Assembly: GCA_900752545.1 (NCBI GenBank)
Contig: CAADVS010000033.1
Location: 1-9,819, forward strand
From: an uncultured Collinsella sp.
GTDB taxonomy: Bacteria > Actinomycetota > Coriobacteriia > Coriobacteriales > Coriobacteriaceae
Reading direction: 5' to 3'
DNA length: 9,819 nucleotides
The translations under genes were made by a program, and so were the position numbers. The number at the start of each line of letters is the position of its first letter. The first letter of the stretch is position 1. This document shows, in pieces, positions 1 through 6,604 of this stretch. Under the pieces are notes generated by a model, which saw only the letters and a program-made list of their open reading frames with translations, ran no database searches and was not told the DNA's origin.

Positions 1-1448
1 CGCCCGCCACGGCTCCCGCTGCTTCCCCGGCGGTGCCGGCCTCCGCAGGCGACGCGTCGACGGTCGAGCACCAGCACAGCGATGTTTCCCGTGAAACCAT
101 GGCACCGTTGCCGACCGCGGCGGCGACGCCAACGAACGCGCCCGTCACGCACATGCCCATCGCTCACGACGCAGCGGCGGGCGCGGATTCGGGCATTGCA
201 ATCAAAAACACGCTCTCGGCCGACGATTTTCGTCGCATGATGAACCAGATGAAGGGCGGGGCGCCGACTAAATCCACGCAAGCCGCGACCCCCACCTCAC
301 CCATGCCAGCACCGACCGTGCCGGCCGAGCAGAATACGGATGGAGCCCCGCTCGCCGCGAACTCAAAATTTACCTTTGAGAACTTTGTCTACGGCCCCGA
401 AAACAGCCATGCCTATCGCTCGGCACTCAAGTTTGCCGCCCTCGCGGACGAGCGCGGCACATGCACATCACTGTTCATCTACGGCAAATCGGGCCTGGGC
501 AAGACGCACCTGCTGCTTGCCATCAAAAACGAGCTCGCCGAGAAGTCGCCCGAGATCAAGGTCAAGTATGCCAACTCCCAGGCATATCTGGACGACCTGA
601 TGACCGAGTTCGACCGTCAAAAGAAGAGCAACGCTCCCATCATGCAGGCGTACCACGGCGTGGACGTGCTCATCATCGATGACATCCAAAACATCATCGG
701 CAAGCGCGCGAGCGTGGACTACTTTTTCCAGCTCATGGACGAGTTCATCCGCAACAACAAGAAGGTCGTCATCGCGGCAGACCGCGCCCCCAAGGACCTA
801 AGCATGGACGAGCGTCTGACCAGCCGCTTCAACGCCGGCATGCTCTGCCTGGTTGCAGAGCCCAGCTACGAGATGAAATACAAGATCTTGCAGCGCTATT
901 ACGAGAACACCATCGTCGCCGCCCCCGAGGCAGGCGACGACTCACTGCTGGCGGCCTATGGGGGCGACGGCGGGCACCTGACCGACGAACACTTTAAACA
1001 CATGGCCGAGGTCTCGGGCACCAACATCCGCGAACTCGAGAGCTTTTGCGAGCGCTGCGCCGGCGAGGCGGGTGACCGCGAGCGCGAGGGCGGGGAGCTC
1101 ACCTTTGACGATATCGACGCCATCGCCAGCCAGTACTTCGACACATCGGCCAAAAAGATCAACGTCCAGACGGTTCAGTCCGTCATCGAAGAGCAGTACG
1201 GCGTGACACACGAGGAGCTCATCGGCCCGCGTCGCAACGCCAATATCGCCAAAGCACGCCATATCGCTATCTACCTGGCCATCGAGATGTGCGAAATGAC
1301 GACCACGGCGGTGGGCGCCGAATTTGGCAACCGCAACCACTCGACCGTCAGCACGAGCTACAAAAAGGTCCAGAAGATGATCCAGGAAGACCGCACCGTC
1401 ACCGAAGACCTCAAGTCACTGCGCGATAAAATTACACTGCGCTCGTAG
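1..1448 (+). CDS. dnaA: Chromosomal replication initiator protein DnaA (5' partial)
   Basis: DnaA is the AAA+ ATPase that binds DnaA boxes at oriC, oligomerises and melts the origin. The reading frame is open from the first full codon (base 3) with no stop. The GTG at 33 lies inside an Ala/Pro/Thr-rich linker and has no ribosome binding site, so the true start and domain I lie upstream of the window. Counting from that GTG: linker (domain II) to about residue 110; Walker A GKSGLGKT 151-158; Walker B VDVLIIDD 210-217; arginine-finger segment RLTSRF; sensor-2 segment NIRELE; C-terminal domain IV with the helix-turn-helix FGNRNHSTV starting at residue 431. Several motifs depart from the usual forms: GKSG for GGVG or GGTG in Walker A, IQNI for IQFL after Walker B, and GNRNHSTV for GGRDHTTV in the DNA-reading helix. 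The overall architecture and the position next to dnaN leave little doubt about identity. Confidence 0.96.
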   Translation, partial: PATAPAASPAVPASAGDASTVEHQHSDVSRETMAPLPTAAATPTNAPVTHMPIAHDAAAGADSGIAIKNTLSADDFRRMMNQMKGGAPTKSTQAATPTSPMPAPTVPAEQNTDGAPLAANSKFTFENFVYGPENSHAYRSALKFAALADERGTCTSLFIYGKSGLGKTHLLLAIKNELAEKSPEIKVKYANSQAYLDDLMTEFDRQKKSNAPIMQAYHGVDVLIIDDIQNIIGKRASVDYFFQLMDEFIRNNKKVVIAADRAPKDLSMDERLTSRFNAGMLCLVAEPSYEMKYKILQRYYENTIVAAPEAGDDSLLAAYGGDGGHLTDEHFKHMAEVSGTNIRELESFCERCAGEAGDREREGGELTFDDIDAIASQYFDTSAKKINVQTVQSVIEEQYGVTHEELIGPRRNANIAKARHIAIYLAIEMCEMTTTAVGAEFGNRNHSTVSTSYKKVQKMIQEDRTVTEDLKSLRDKITLRS

Positions 1449-1463
1449 GGAAATAGAGACACC

Positions 1464-1472
1464 TGTTGAAAA
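1464..1472 (-). promoter_or_regulatory. DnaA-box-like 9-mer
   Basis: On the minus strand it reads TTTTCAACA, one mismatch to TTWTNCACA (A for C at position 6). It is the first of the cluster, 15 bp after the dnaA stop. Confidence 0.5.
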
Positions 1473-1496
1473 CTTGTCGAAACCACGGGCATAAGG

Positions 1497-1505
1497 TGTT
1501 TAAAA
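1497..1505 (-). promoter_or_regulatory. DnaA-box-like 9-mer
   Basis: On the minus strand it reads TTTTAAACA, one mismatch to TTWTNCACA (A for C at position 6, the same substitution as in the site at 1464). It begins 33 bp after the first site, about three helical turns. Confidence 0.45.
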
Positions 1506-1527
1506 CCCAACCCGCGGTGATGAAAAG

Positions 1528-1536
1528 TTTTGCGCA
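1528..1536 (+). promoter_or_regulatory. DnaA-box-like 9-mer
   Basis: It reads TTTTGCGCA on the plus strand, one mismatch to TTWTNCACA (G for A at position 7). It is followed 2 bp later by a weaker site, TTTTGAACG (1539-1547), with two mismatches. Confidence 0.4.
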
Positions 1537-1545
1537 GGTTTTGAA

Positions 1546-1554
1546 CGTGGAAAA
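1546..1554 (-). promoter_or_regulatory. DnaA-box-like 9-mer
   Basis: On the minus strand it reads TTTTCCACG, one mismatch to TTWTNCACA (final G for A). It is the closest match in the region to the classical box and overlaps the weaker plus-strand site at 1539-1547 by 2 bp. Confidence 0.52.
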
Positions 1555-1639
1555 CCACCCCCGTTGCACACAGGTTGCTGTCGATTCTCTTTCTGGGTCT
1601 GACCTGCGTCTTTGGGAGTAATCAACAGTTTCGTCAGTG

Positions 1640-1654
1640 CTATTACTATTATTA
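1640..1654 (+). promoter_or_regulatory. DnaA-trio-like origin unwinding element
   Basis: Five consecutive triplets read CTA TTA CTA TTA TTA. The complementary strand read 3'-5' is therefore GAT AAT GAT AAT AAT, which fits the DnaA-trio pattern 3'-[G/A]A[T/A]-5' described for the B. subtilis unwinding region. There DnaA filaments bind the exposed single strand. As in B. subtilis, the element lies upstream of dnaN and leads into A/T-rich DNA (1655-1685). Upstream is a poor, same-orientation box TAATCAACA (1619-1627), 12 bp away, which is more distant than the spacing recalled for B. subtilis. Confidence 0.5.
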
Positions 1655-1670
1655 AGATATTTATATCTAT

Positions 1671-1677
1671 AGAAAGG
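1671..1677 (+). promoter_or_regulatory. Ribosome binding site of dnaN
   Basis: AGAAAGG lies 9 bp before the dnaN ATG at 1687 and supports that start. It is embedded in the A/T-rich end of the candidate origin. Confidence 0.7.
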
Positions 1678-1686
1678 TATTAAAAG

Positions 1687-2790
1687 ATGAAGTTCACCGT
1701 CAGCCAGAGCTCGCTTACACAAGCCATCGGCGTCGTTATGAAGGGCGTCGCTTCGGCATCCACCCTTCCCATCCTGTCGGGCGTGCTCGTCAAGGCGCAA
1801 GACGGCATCTTGGAATTCCAGACCTCTAACTACACCATCTCGATCCGTCATCGCATCGCGGCACATGTCGAAGAAGAGGGCGAGATGGTTATCCCTTGTA
1901 AGATGCTCTCCAATATCACCAAGACCCTCCCCGATGCCCCGGTCACCTTTGAGCTGTCCGAGCGCCAGGTGCTGATTGGTTGTGAGAAGAGCTCTTTCCG
2001 CCTGAACACGCTCGATGCCAATGACTTCCCCGAGTTTCCGGCCTATGCCATCGAGAGCGCCGTGGAACTGCCGACCGATATCTTGTCCGAAATGGTCGGC
2101 CGCGTGTGGCGCGTCACCTCGACTGACAAGGCCCGCCCCATCCTGGGTGGCGTGCACATGAAGGTCGAGAACAACACCGTGCGCCTGGTGGCGACCGATT
2201 CCTTCCGCTTGGCCGTGTGCGATACGCAGGTCGAGACCTCAACCCTCGAGGGCTCCTTTGAACTCAACGTTCCGGCCGACGCCTTTAACGACGCGCTGAA
2301 CATCATGGCCAGCCAGGCGACCATCATGATCGGGGCTACCGACACCCAGGTCGTCTTTGAGGCCGGCAACACCACCTACGTGTCGCGCCGCATCGAGGGC
2401 GTGTACCCCAACTACAAGCAGCTCATCCCCGATTCGTGCGTGACGAGCGTCAAGATCGACGTCGCCGCCTTTAACGCCGCCCTCAAGCGCGTGGCCGTTA
2501 TCGCGAGCGCCAACCCCGCCGTCAAGTTCGAGATCGATGTCGAGAACGGGCAGATGGGCCTGTCCTCCATTTCCAATGACCAGGACCTTGCGCAGGAGAC
2601 GATCGATGTCGAGGCCGAGGGCGAGTCGGGCACCATCGCCTTCAACTACCACTACATCTTCGGGTGCCTCAATGCCCTGTCCAAGGAGAAGGAGATCACG
2701 CTGGAGCTCAAGAGCTACTCGCAGGCGGGCATCTTCAAGTCCTACGACAAGATCAACTACCTGTACCTGGTCATGCCGGTCCGCATCTAG
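1687..2790 (+). CDS. dnaN: DNA polymerase III subunit beta (sliding clamp)
   Basis: The beta clamp is a ring-shaped homodimer that encircles DNA and tethers polymerase III and many repair proteins. The 367-residue length is normal for the family, which is built of three similar domains of about 120 residues. The N-terminus (MKFTVSQSSL, then a TLPILSG segment) and the C-terminal ending YLVMPVRI are characteristic. The C-terminus contributes to the pocket that binds clamp-binding peptides. The ATG at 1687 is supported by AGAAAGG 9 bp upstream. The gene follows the candidate origin and is followed after only 10 bp by recF, so the two are probably co-transcribed. Nothing about the protein looks truncated or unusual. 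Confidence 0.98.
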   Translation: MKFTVSQSSLTQAIGVVMKGVASASTLPILSGVLVKAQDGILEFQTSNYTISIRHRIAAHVEEEGEMVIPCKMLSNITKTLPDAPVTFELSERQVLIGCEKSSFRLNTLDANDFPEFPAYAIESAVELPTDILSEMVGRVWRVTSTDKARPILGGVHMKVENNTVRLVATDSFRLAVCDTQVETSTLEGSFELNVPADAFNDALNIMASQATIMIGATDTQVVFEAGNTTYVSRRIEGVYPNYKQLIPDSCVTSVKIDVAAFNAALKRVAVIASANPAVKFEIDVENGQMGLSSISNDQDLAQETIDVEAEGESGTIAFNYHYIFGCLNALSKEKEITLELKSYSQAGIFKSYDKINYLYLVMPVRI

Positions 2791-2800
2791 CAACTGCCCT

Positions 2801-3907
2801 ATGACCATGTTCGCCCGCGATCTTTCCGTCGCGCACTACCGCAGCTTCGATAGCTATCGCCTTGCCCTGGACGAGGGCGTGACGATACTTGCGGGACCCA
2901 ACGCGGCGGGAAAGACCAATCTCATAGAGGCGCTGCAGCTGCTGACGAGCGGCGCCTCGTTTAGGCATCCGACCGCAGCCGAGCTCGTCCATGACGGCGT
3001 GGGCTCGTGCAAGGTCGAGCTGAGGCTCGAGGGCGACGGCCGCGTGCTTGATATGGGATTGAGCGCGGAGGACGGTAAACGCTCGTTTAGCCGCAACGGC
3101 AAGAGATGCTCTGCCGCCGGTGTGCGCGGGGTTCTGCCGAGCGTGCTGTTTTGCCCCGACCATCTGGACATGGTTAAGCGAGGCGCCAGTGTGCGCCGCG
3201 CCGCCCTCGACGACTTTGGCATGCAACTGAGCGCACGCTATGCCGATCTTGCGAGCACCTATGGTCGCTGCGTGACCCAGCGTAACGCCTTGCTCAAGGA
3301 GGCCTGGTGCTGCCGCGAGATGCTCGGCGCGTGGAACGATTCGATTGCCCGCGCGGGCGCGGCTCTGCTCGTGCACCGGTTGGCCCTGCTCGACCGGCTG
3401 GCGGGCCATGTGCGTACTGCCTACGGGCAAGTGGCGTCCGGTGAAGCCGCCAACGTGTCCTATGCGTCCACGCTGGGGGATTTGCCCCAGGTCGATGATC
3501 GCGAAGAGCTGAAGGGCTGGGCGTACGAGCGCATGCTGGCTGCCCTTGATGAGCACGCCGACGAGGAAATTCGCCGCGGCGTGACGTTGGTGGGACCGCA
3601 TCGCGACGAGATTGAGTTTGCTGTGGCGGGTCGCTCCGCCCGTTCATTTGCCAGCCAAGGTCAGCAGCGAACGTTGGTTCTGGCCTGGAAGGTGGCGGAG
3701 GTGGCCGTGGCTCGCGATGTCCTGGGCACCGCCCCACTGCTGCTTTTGGACGACGTGATGAGCGAACTCGACGGCGAACGCCGCGGTGCTTTCCTGCGGC
3801 TGATCGGCGATGATATCCAGACGGTCATAACCACGACCAACCTGGGGTACTTTACCGATGACCTGCTTGATCGAGCCAAGGTGGTGAGCATGGGTGAGAC
3901 GTGCTAA
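2801..3907 (+). CDS. recF: DNA replication and repair protein RecF
   Basis: RecF is an SMC/ABC-type ATPase of the RecFOR pathway. It helps place RecA on single-stranded gaps and supports restart of stalled forks. From ATG 2801 the protein has 368 residues, the usual size. Visible motifs are Walker A GPNAAGKT (32-39), the TLVGPHRDE segment conserved in RecF, the ABC signature region SQGQQR (285-290) and Walker B LLLLDD (313-318) followed by VMSELD. The frame is open further upstream into dnaN, but that part is a shadow. ATG 2801 gives the expected N-terminus, and an ATG at 2807 is a possible alternative. No good Shine-Dalgarno is visible in the 10-bp gap after dnaN, so translational coupling to dnaN is likely. 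The last 14 bp overlap the next gene. Confidence 0.96.
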   Translation: MTMFARDLSVAHYRSFDSYRLALDEGVTILAGPNAAGKTNLIEALQLLTSGASFRHPTAAELVHDGVGSCKVELRLEGDGRVLDMGLSAEDGKRSFSRNGKRCSAAGVRGVLPSVLFCPDHLDMVKRGASVRRAALDDFGMQLSARYADLASTYGRCVTQRNALLKEAWCCREMLGAWNDSIARAGAALLVHRLALLDRLAGHVRTAYGQVASGEAANVSYASTLGDLPQVDDREELKGWAYERMLAALDEHADEEIRRGVTLVGPHRDEIEFAVAGRSARSFASQGQQRTLVLAWKVAEVAVARDVLGTAPLLLLDDVMSELDGERRGAFLRLIGDDIQTVITTTNLGYFTDDLLDRAKVVSMGETC

Positions 3908-4457
3908 TTACGAGCGCGAGAGCGAAACGGTCGCCTTCAGTGGCTTGTTGAACGCAGAGCGCCAGCGCATCCTGGCGGCTGCGACCCCTGAGCGCCGTGC
4001 GCAGATGGAGGCCGCCGAGGAGTCGCGCGCGGTCTATCGCGCGTGGAACGCGGTGTGCTCGGGCACGCGCGAGGGGCGGCATGTGACGGGCCTGCGCTAC
4101 CTGCCCGAGTCCAATGAGCTGCTGGTATATCTCGACTCGCCCTCGTGGACGCAGGAAATGACGTTGTTGCGCGAGATCATCCGCGCGCGCATGGAGCGCG
4201 CCGGTGCGCATGTGGATGGCCTGGTGTTCAAAACCACCGCGCCCGGTCACACGCCGCCCGCCGCCAAGGAGCGCCTTCGCCCAGCGGCGACCGAGCGCCC
4301 GCCGGCCCCACACGCCGACCTCAGCGATGCCGAGCGCACCGAGATTGAGCGCCAAGTGGCGCCCATCGAAGACCAAAAACTGCGCGAGGCCCTCGAGAAC
4401 GCCATGAGAGCCAGTGCCGAGTGGGCCAAGGGCGTGCAAAGCAAAAAAGAGCCTTAA
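3894..4457 (+). CDS. DUF721 / DciA-family protein
   Basis: This 187-residue protein carries a DUF721 domain at roughly residues 48-113. Recognisable elements are the YRAWNAV segment (W51), a strand reading NELLVYLDS, the SWTQEM motif (W85) and the ending VDGLVFKTT. DUF721 is the family of DciA, a bacterial factor that acts with the replicative helicase in species lacking DnaC/DnaI. A DUF721 gene between recF and gyrB is standard in Actinobacteria. Residues 1-47 are charged and probably helical. The tail (114-187) is Pro/Ala-rich and then strongly charged, without a recognised domain. The GTG at 3894 is chosen because AAGGTGG (3878-3884) lies 9 bp upstream. It overlaps the end of recF by 14 bp, implying coupled translation. 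A helicase-loading role is inferred from the family, not shown by the sequence. Confidence 0.87.
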   Translation: MRRANYERESETVAFSGLLNAERQRILAAATPERRAQMEAAEESRAVYRAWNAVCSGTREGRHVTGLRYLPESNELLVYLDSPSWTQEMTLLREIIRARMERAGAHVDGLVFKTTAPGHTPPAAKERLRPAATERPPAPHADLSDAERTEIERQVAPIEDQKLREALENAMRASAEWAKGVQSKKEP

Positions 4458-4483
4458 ATCGCATCTGGTGGCCTTGTAGAGCC

Positions 4484-4513
4484 AAATACCCTCGTTCCCG
4501 AGGGTATTTTTTT
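4484..4513 (+). terminator. Rho-independent terminator after the DUF721 gene
   Basis: A perfect 11-bp stem (AAATACCCTCG, 4484-4494, with its complement at 4499-4509) surrounds a TTCC loop and runs into seven T residues (4507-4513). It ends the dnaN-recF-DUF721 transcript and implies that gyrB has its own promoter in the short interval that follows. Confidence 0.92.
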
Positions 4514-4539
4514 ACGATAAACTAGTAAGGCTGTACACA
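4511..4539 (+). promoter_or_regulatory. Possible gyrB promoter
   Basis: A promoter is expected between the terminator and gyrB. The best pair found is TTTACG (4511-4516) and TACACA (4534-4539) with a 17-bp spacer. Both are weak matches, and the first overlaps the terminator T-tract. The resulting leader would be very short. Confidence 0.27.
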
Positions 4540-4562
4540 TTTTCTTGACTGAAGGAGGACGT

Positions 4563-6593
4563 GTGGCAAACGAAAACGATTACGATGGCGGCGAGATTAA
4601 GATTCTCGAAGGTCTCGAGGCCGTTCGTAAGCGCCCGGGCATGTATATCGGCTCGACGAGCGCCAGCGGTCTGCATCACCTGGTGTGGGAGATCGTTGAC
4701 AACTCCGTCGACGAGGCCATGGCCGGTTTCTGCACCGAGATCCAGGTGACGGTCCACGCCGACAACTCCATCACGGTCGTCGACAACGGGCGCGGCATCC
4801 CCGTCGACGAGCACCCTGTTAAAAAGATCCCGACGCTCGAGGTCGTCATGACGATCTTGCACGCCGGCGGTAAGTTCGATAACTCGGCCTATAAGGTCTC
4901 GGGCGGCCTGCACGGCGTGGGCATCTCCGTCGTCAACGCCCTGTCCAAGCGCGTGGTCGTTCAGGTTCGTCGCGATGGCAACACCTACGAGATGGAGTTC
5001 TCGCGCGGCAAGACCGTCAAGAAGATGGAAGTCGTGGGCACCTCGGATTCGACGGGCACCACCGTCACCTTCTGGCCCGATGACGAGATCTTCGAGACCT
5101 GCATCTACGATTTCGATACGCTGCACAACCGTCTGCAGGAGACGGCGTTCCTCAATAAGAACCTCAAAATCGTGCTGACCGACGAGCGCGAAGCGACTCC
5201 CCGCGTGGAGGAGTTTTGCTACGAGGGCGGCATCATCGACTTCGTCAAGTTTCTCAACGAGGGCAAGGACGTTCCCGAGGCCTTTAAGGAGCCCATCTAT
5301 ATCGAGGGCAAATCGGACCCGGACGCGCCTGTGACCAAGATGGGCGAGGTCGAGGTTTCCCTGCAGTGGAATAGCGGCTACGGCGAGAATGTCATGTCGT
5401 TTGCCAACGACATCTACACCCCCGAGGGCGGCATGCACCTTGAGGGCTTCCGCACCGCGCTCACCCGCGTAATCAACGATTACGCGCGCAAGCAGAACCT
5501 GCTCAAGGAAAAAGACGCCAACCTGACCGGCGACGATGTGCGCGAGGGCCTTTCGGCCGTTATCTCGGTCAAGCTGCCCGATCCTCAGTTTGAGGGCCAG
5601 ACCAAGGCAAAGCTCGGCAGTTCCTATATGCGCGCGCTCACGCTCAAGATCGTGACCGACGGCCTCGCCGATTACTTGGAGGAGCACCCTAAGCCCGCTC
5701 GCGAGATCGTCAAGAAGGCGCAACAGGCTTGCAAGGCGCGCAATGCCGCCCGCAAGGCGCGCGAGGCGACCCGCCGCAAAAGCCTGCTCGAGACGGCTTC
5801 CCTGCCCGGCAAGCTCGCCGACTGCTCGGTGCGCGATGCCGAGCTGACCGAGCTCTTCATCGTAGAGGGTGACTCGGCAGGCGGTTCGGCCAAGGACGGC
5901 CGTCGCCGAGACATCCAGGCGATTCTGCCCCTGCGCGGCAAGATTTTGAACGTCGAACGCGTTGGTGACCATCGCGCGTTCTCGAGTGACACCATCCAGT
6001 CGCTGATTACCGCGATCGGCTGCGGCGTCACGACGAGTGCCGGCGACGGCGGCGACTTCGATATCACCAAGGCGCGCTACCACAAGATCATCATCATGAC
6101 CGATGCAGACGTCGACGGTGCGCATATCCGCATCCTGCTGCTGACGTTCTTCTACAAGTACATGCGTCCGCTGATCGATGCCGGCTACGTCTACGTTGCC
6201 TGCCCGCCCATCTTTGGCATTAAGGTGCGCAACAAGATCCACTACGTGTATCCCAACGGCCGCCAGCCCGAAGACGAGATCCTGCGCGACACCATCCAGA
6301 GCCTGGGCCTGAACCCCGACGATAACGACGAGGACGGCAAGGCCAAGGACGGCAAGATCACCAAAAAGCGCAAGGGCTATACCGTCCAGCGCTACAAGGG
6401 CCTGGGCGAGATGGACCCCAAGCAGCTCGCCTCGACGACGATGGACCCCAAGACCCGCATCCTGCAGCGTGTGTCGATCGAAGACGCCGTGGTGGCGGAC
6501 CGCGCCGTGCGCGAGCTGATGGGTTCCGAGGTCGGCTATCGCCGCGAGTACATTGAAAAACACGCACATGATGCACGATTCCTTGATGCTTAA
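4563..6593 (+). CDS. gyrB: DNA gyrase subunit B
   Basis: GyrB is the ATPase subunit of gyrase, which with GyrA introduces negative supercoils. From GTG 4563 it has 676 residues. The GHKL ATPase residues E43, N47 and D74 match E. coli E42, N46 and D73. A GGLHGVG loop and the QTKAKLGSS loop follow. The TOPRIM domain has the catalytic EGDSAGG (E435) and the metal-binding DADVDG (D514, D516, D518), then QRYKGLGEM (609-617). Before that last motif is a charged insert of about 25 residues (NPDDNDEDGK onward) that seems longer than in typical Gram-positive GyrB. The large E. coli-type insertion is absent. An in-frame TTG at 4545 is rejected as the start: AAGGAGG (4552-4558) lies just ahead of GTG 4563, the same layout as gyrA. 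gyrA follows after 11 bp. Confidence 0.97.
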   Translation: MANENDYDGGEIKILEGLEAVRKRPGMYIGSTSASGLHHLVWEIVDNSVDEAMAGFCTEIQVTVHADNSITVVDNGRGIPVDEHPVKKIPTLEVVMTILHAGGKFDNSAYKVSGGLHGVGISVVNALSKRVVVQVRRDGNTYEMEFSRGKTVKKMEVVGTSDSTGTTVTFWPDDEIFETCIYDFDTLHNRLQETAFLNKNLKIVLTDEREATPRVEEFCYEGGIIDFVKFLNEGKDVPEAFKEPIYIEGKSDPDAPVTKMGEVEVSLQWNSGYGENVMSFANDIYTPEGGMHLEGFRTALTRVINDYARKQNLLKEKDANLTGDDVREGLSAVISVKLPDPQFEGQTKAKLGSSYMRALTLKIVTDGLADYLEEHPKPAREIVKKAQQACKARNAARKAREATRRKSLLETASLPGKLADCSVRDAELTELFIVEGDSAGGSAKDGRRRDIQAILPLRGKILNVERVGDHRAFSSDTIQSLITAIGCGVTTSAGDGGDFDITKARYHKIIIMTDADVDGAHIRILLLTFFYKYMRPLIDAGYVYVACPPIFGIKVRNKIHYVYPNGRQPEDEILRDTIQSLGLNPDDNDEDGKAKDGKITKKRKGYTVQRYKGLGEMDPKQLASTTMDPKTRILQRVSIEDAVVADRAVRELMGSEVGYRREYIEKHAHDARFLDA

Positions 6594-6600
6594 GAGGAGG
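6594..6600 (+). promoter_or_regulatory. Ribosome binding site of gyrA
   Basis: GAGGAGG directly follows the gyrB stop codon and lies 4 bp before GTG 6605. This strong site fixes the gyrA start and thereby supports the long acidic N-terminal extension as genuinely translated. Confidence 0.85.
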
Positions 6601-6604
6601 TAAC

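Larger units (their letters stand above)
1449..1686. other. oriC: Candidate oriC (dnaA-dnaN intergenic unwinding region)
   Basis: This 238-bp gene-free stretch lies between dnaA and dnaN, the usual location of at least part of the bacterial origin. Its first half carries clustered DnaA-box-like 9-mers (1464-1472, 1497-1505, 1528-1536, 1539-1547, 1546-1554). Each has one or two mismatches to TTWTNCACA. Two weaker ones sit at 1475-1483 and 1619-1627. The second half has a run of CTA/TTA triplets (1640-1654) followed by an A/T-rich tract that continues to the dnaN start codon and includes the small palindrome AGATAT-tt-ATATCT (1655-1668). No perfect TTATCCACA is present. The order boxes, triplets, A/T-rich DNA, dnaN resembles the Bacillus subtilis dnaA-dnaN unwinding region. 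A second box cluster upstream of dnaA would lie outside the window. Assignment as oriC is inference from position and motifs. The dnaN promoter must also lie here, but no clear -35/-10 pair could be chosen. Confidence 0.72.

Noticed and set aside
33..35. GTG at 33 as the dnaA start
   Set aside because: The frame is open to the window edge, there is no Shine-Dalgarno, and DnaA domain I would be missing, so the gene is cut by the window.
1534..1608. Inverted 7-mers CGCAGGT (1534-1540) and ACCTGCG (1602-1608) as an operator
   Set aside because: They are short and 61 bp apart, with no supporting context. Chance occurrence is plausible.
2537..2800. Upstream extension of the recF frame into dnaN
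   Set aside because: It reads as Arg/Ser-rich shadow sequence inside dnaN. RecF homology starts at ATG 2801.
4545..4562. TTG at 4545 as the gyrB start
   Set aside because: It would place the AAGGAGG site inside the coding region. GTG 4563 directly follows that site.
4512..6569. A 685-codon open frame on the minus strand opposite gyrB (and a similar long one at 7847-9091 opposite gyrA)
   Set aside because: Long antisense frames are expected in high-G+C coding DNA with strong third-position bias. The translations show no recognisable domain, and the plus strand encodes unmistakable gyrase.
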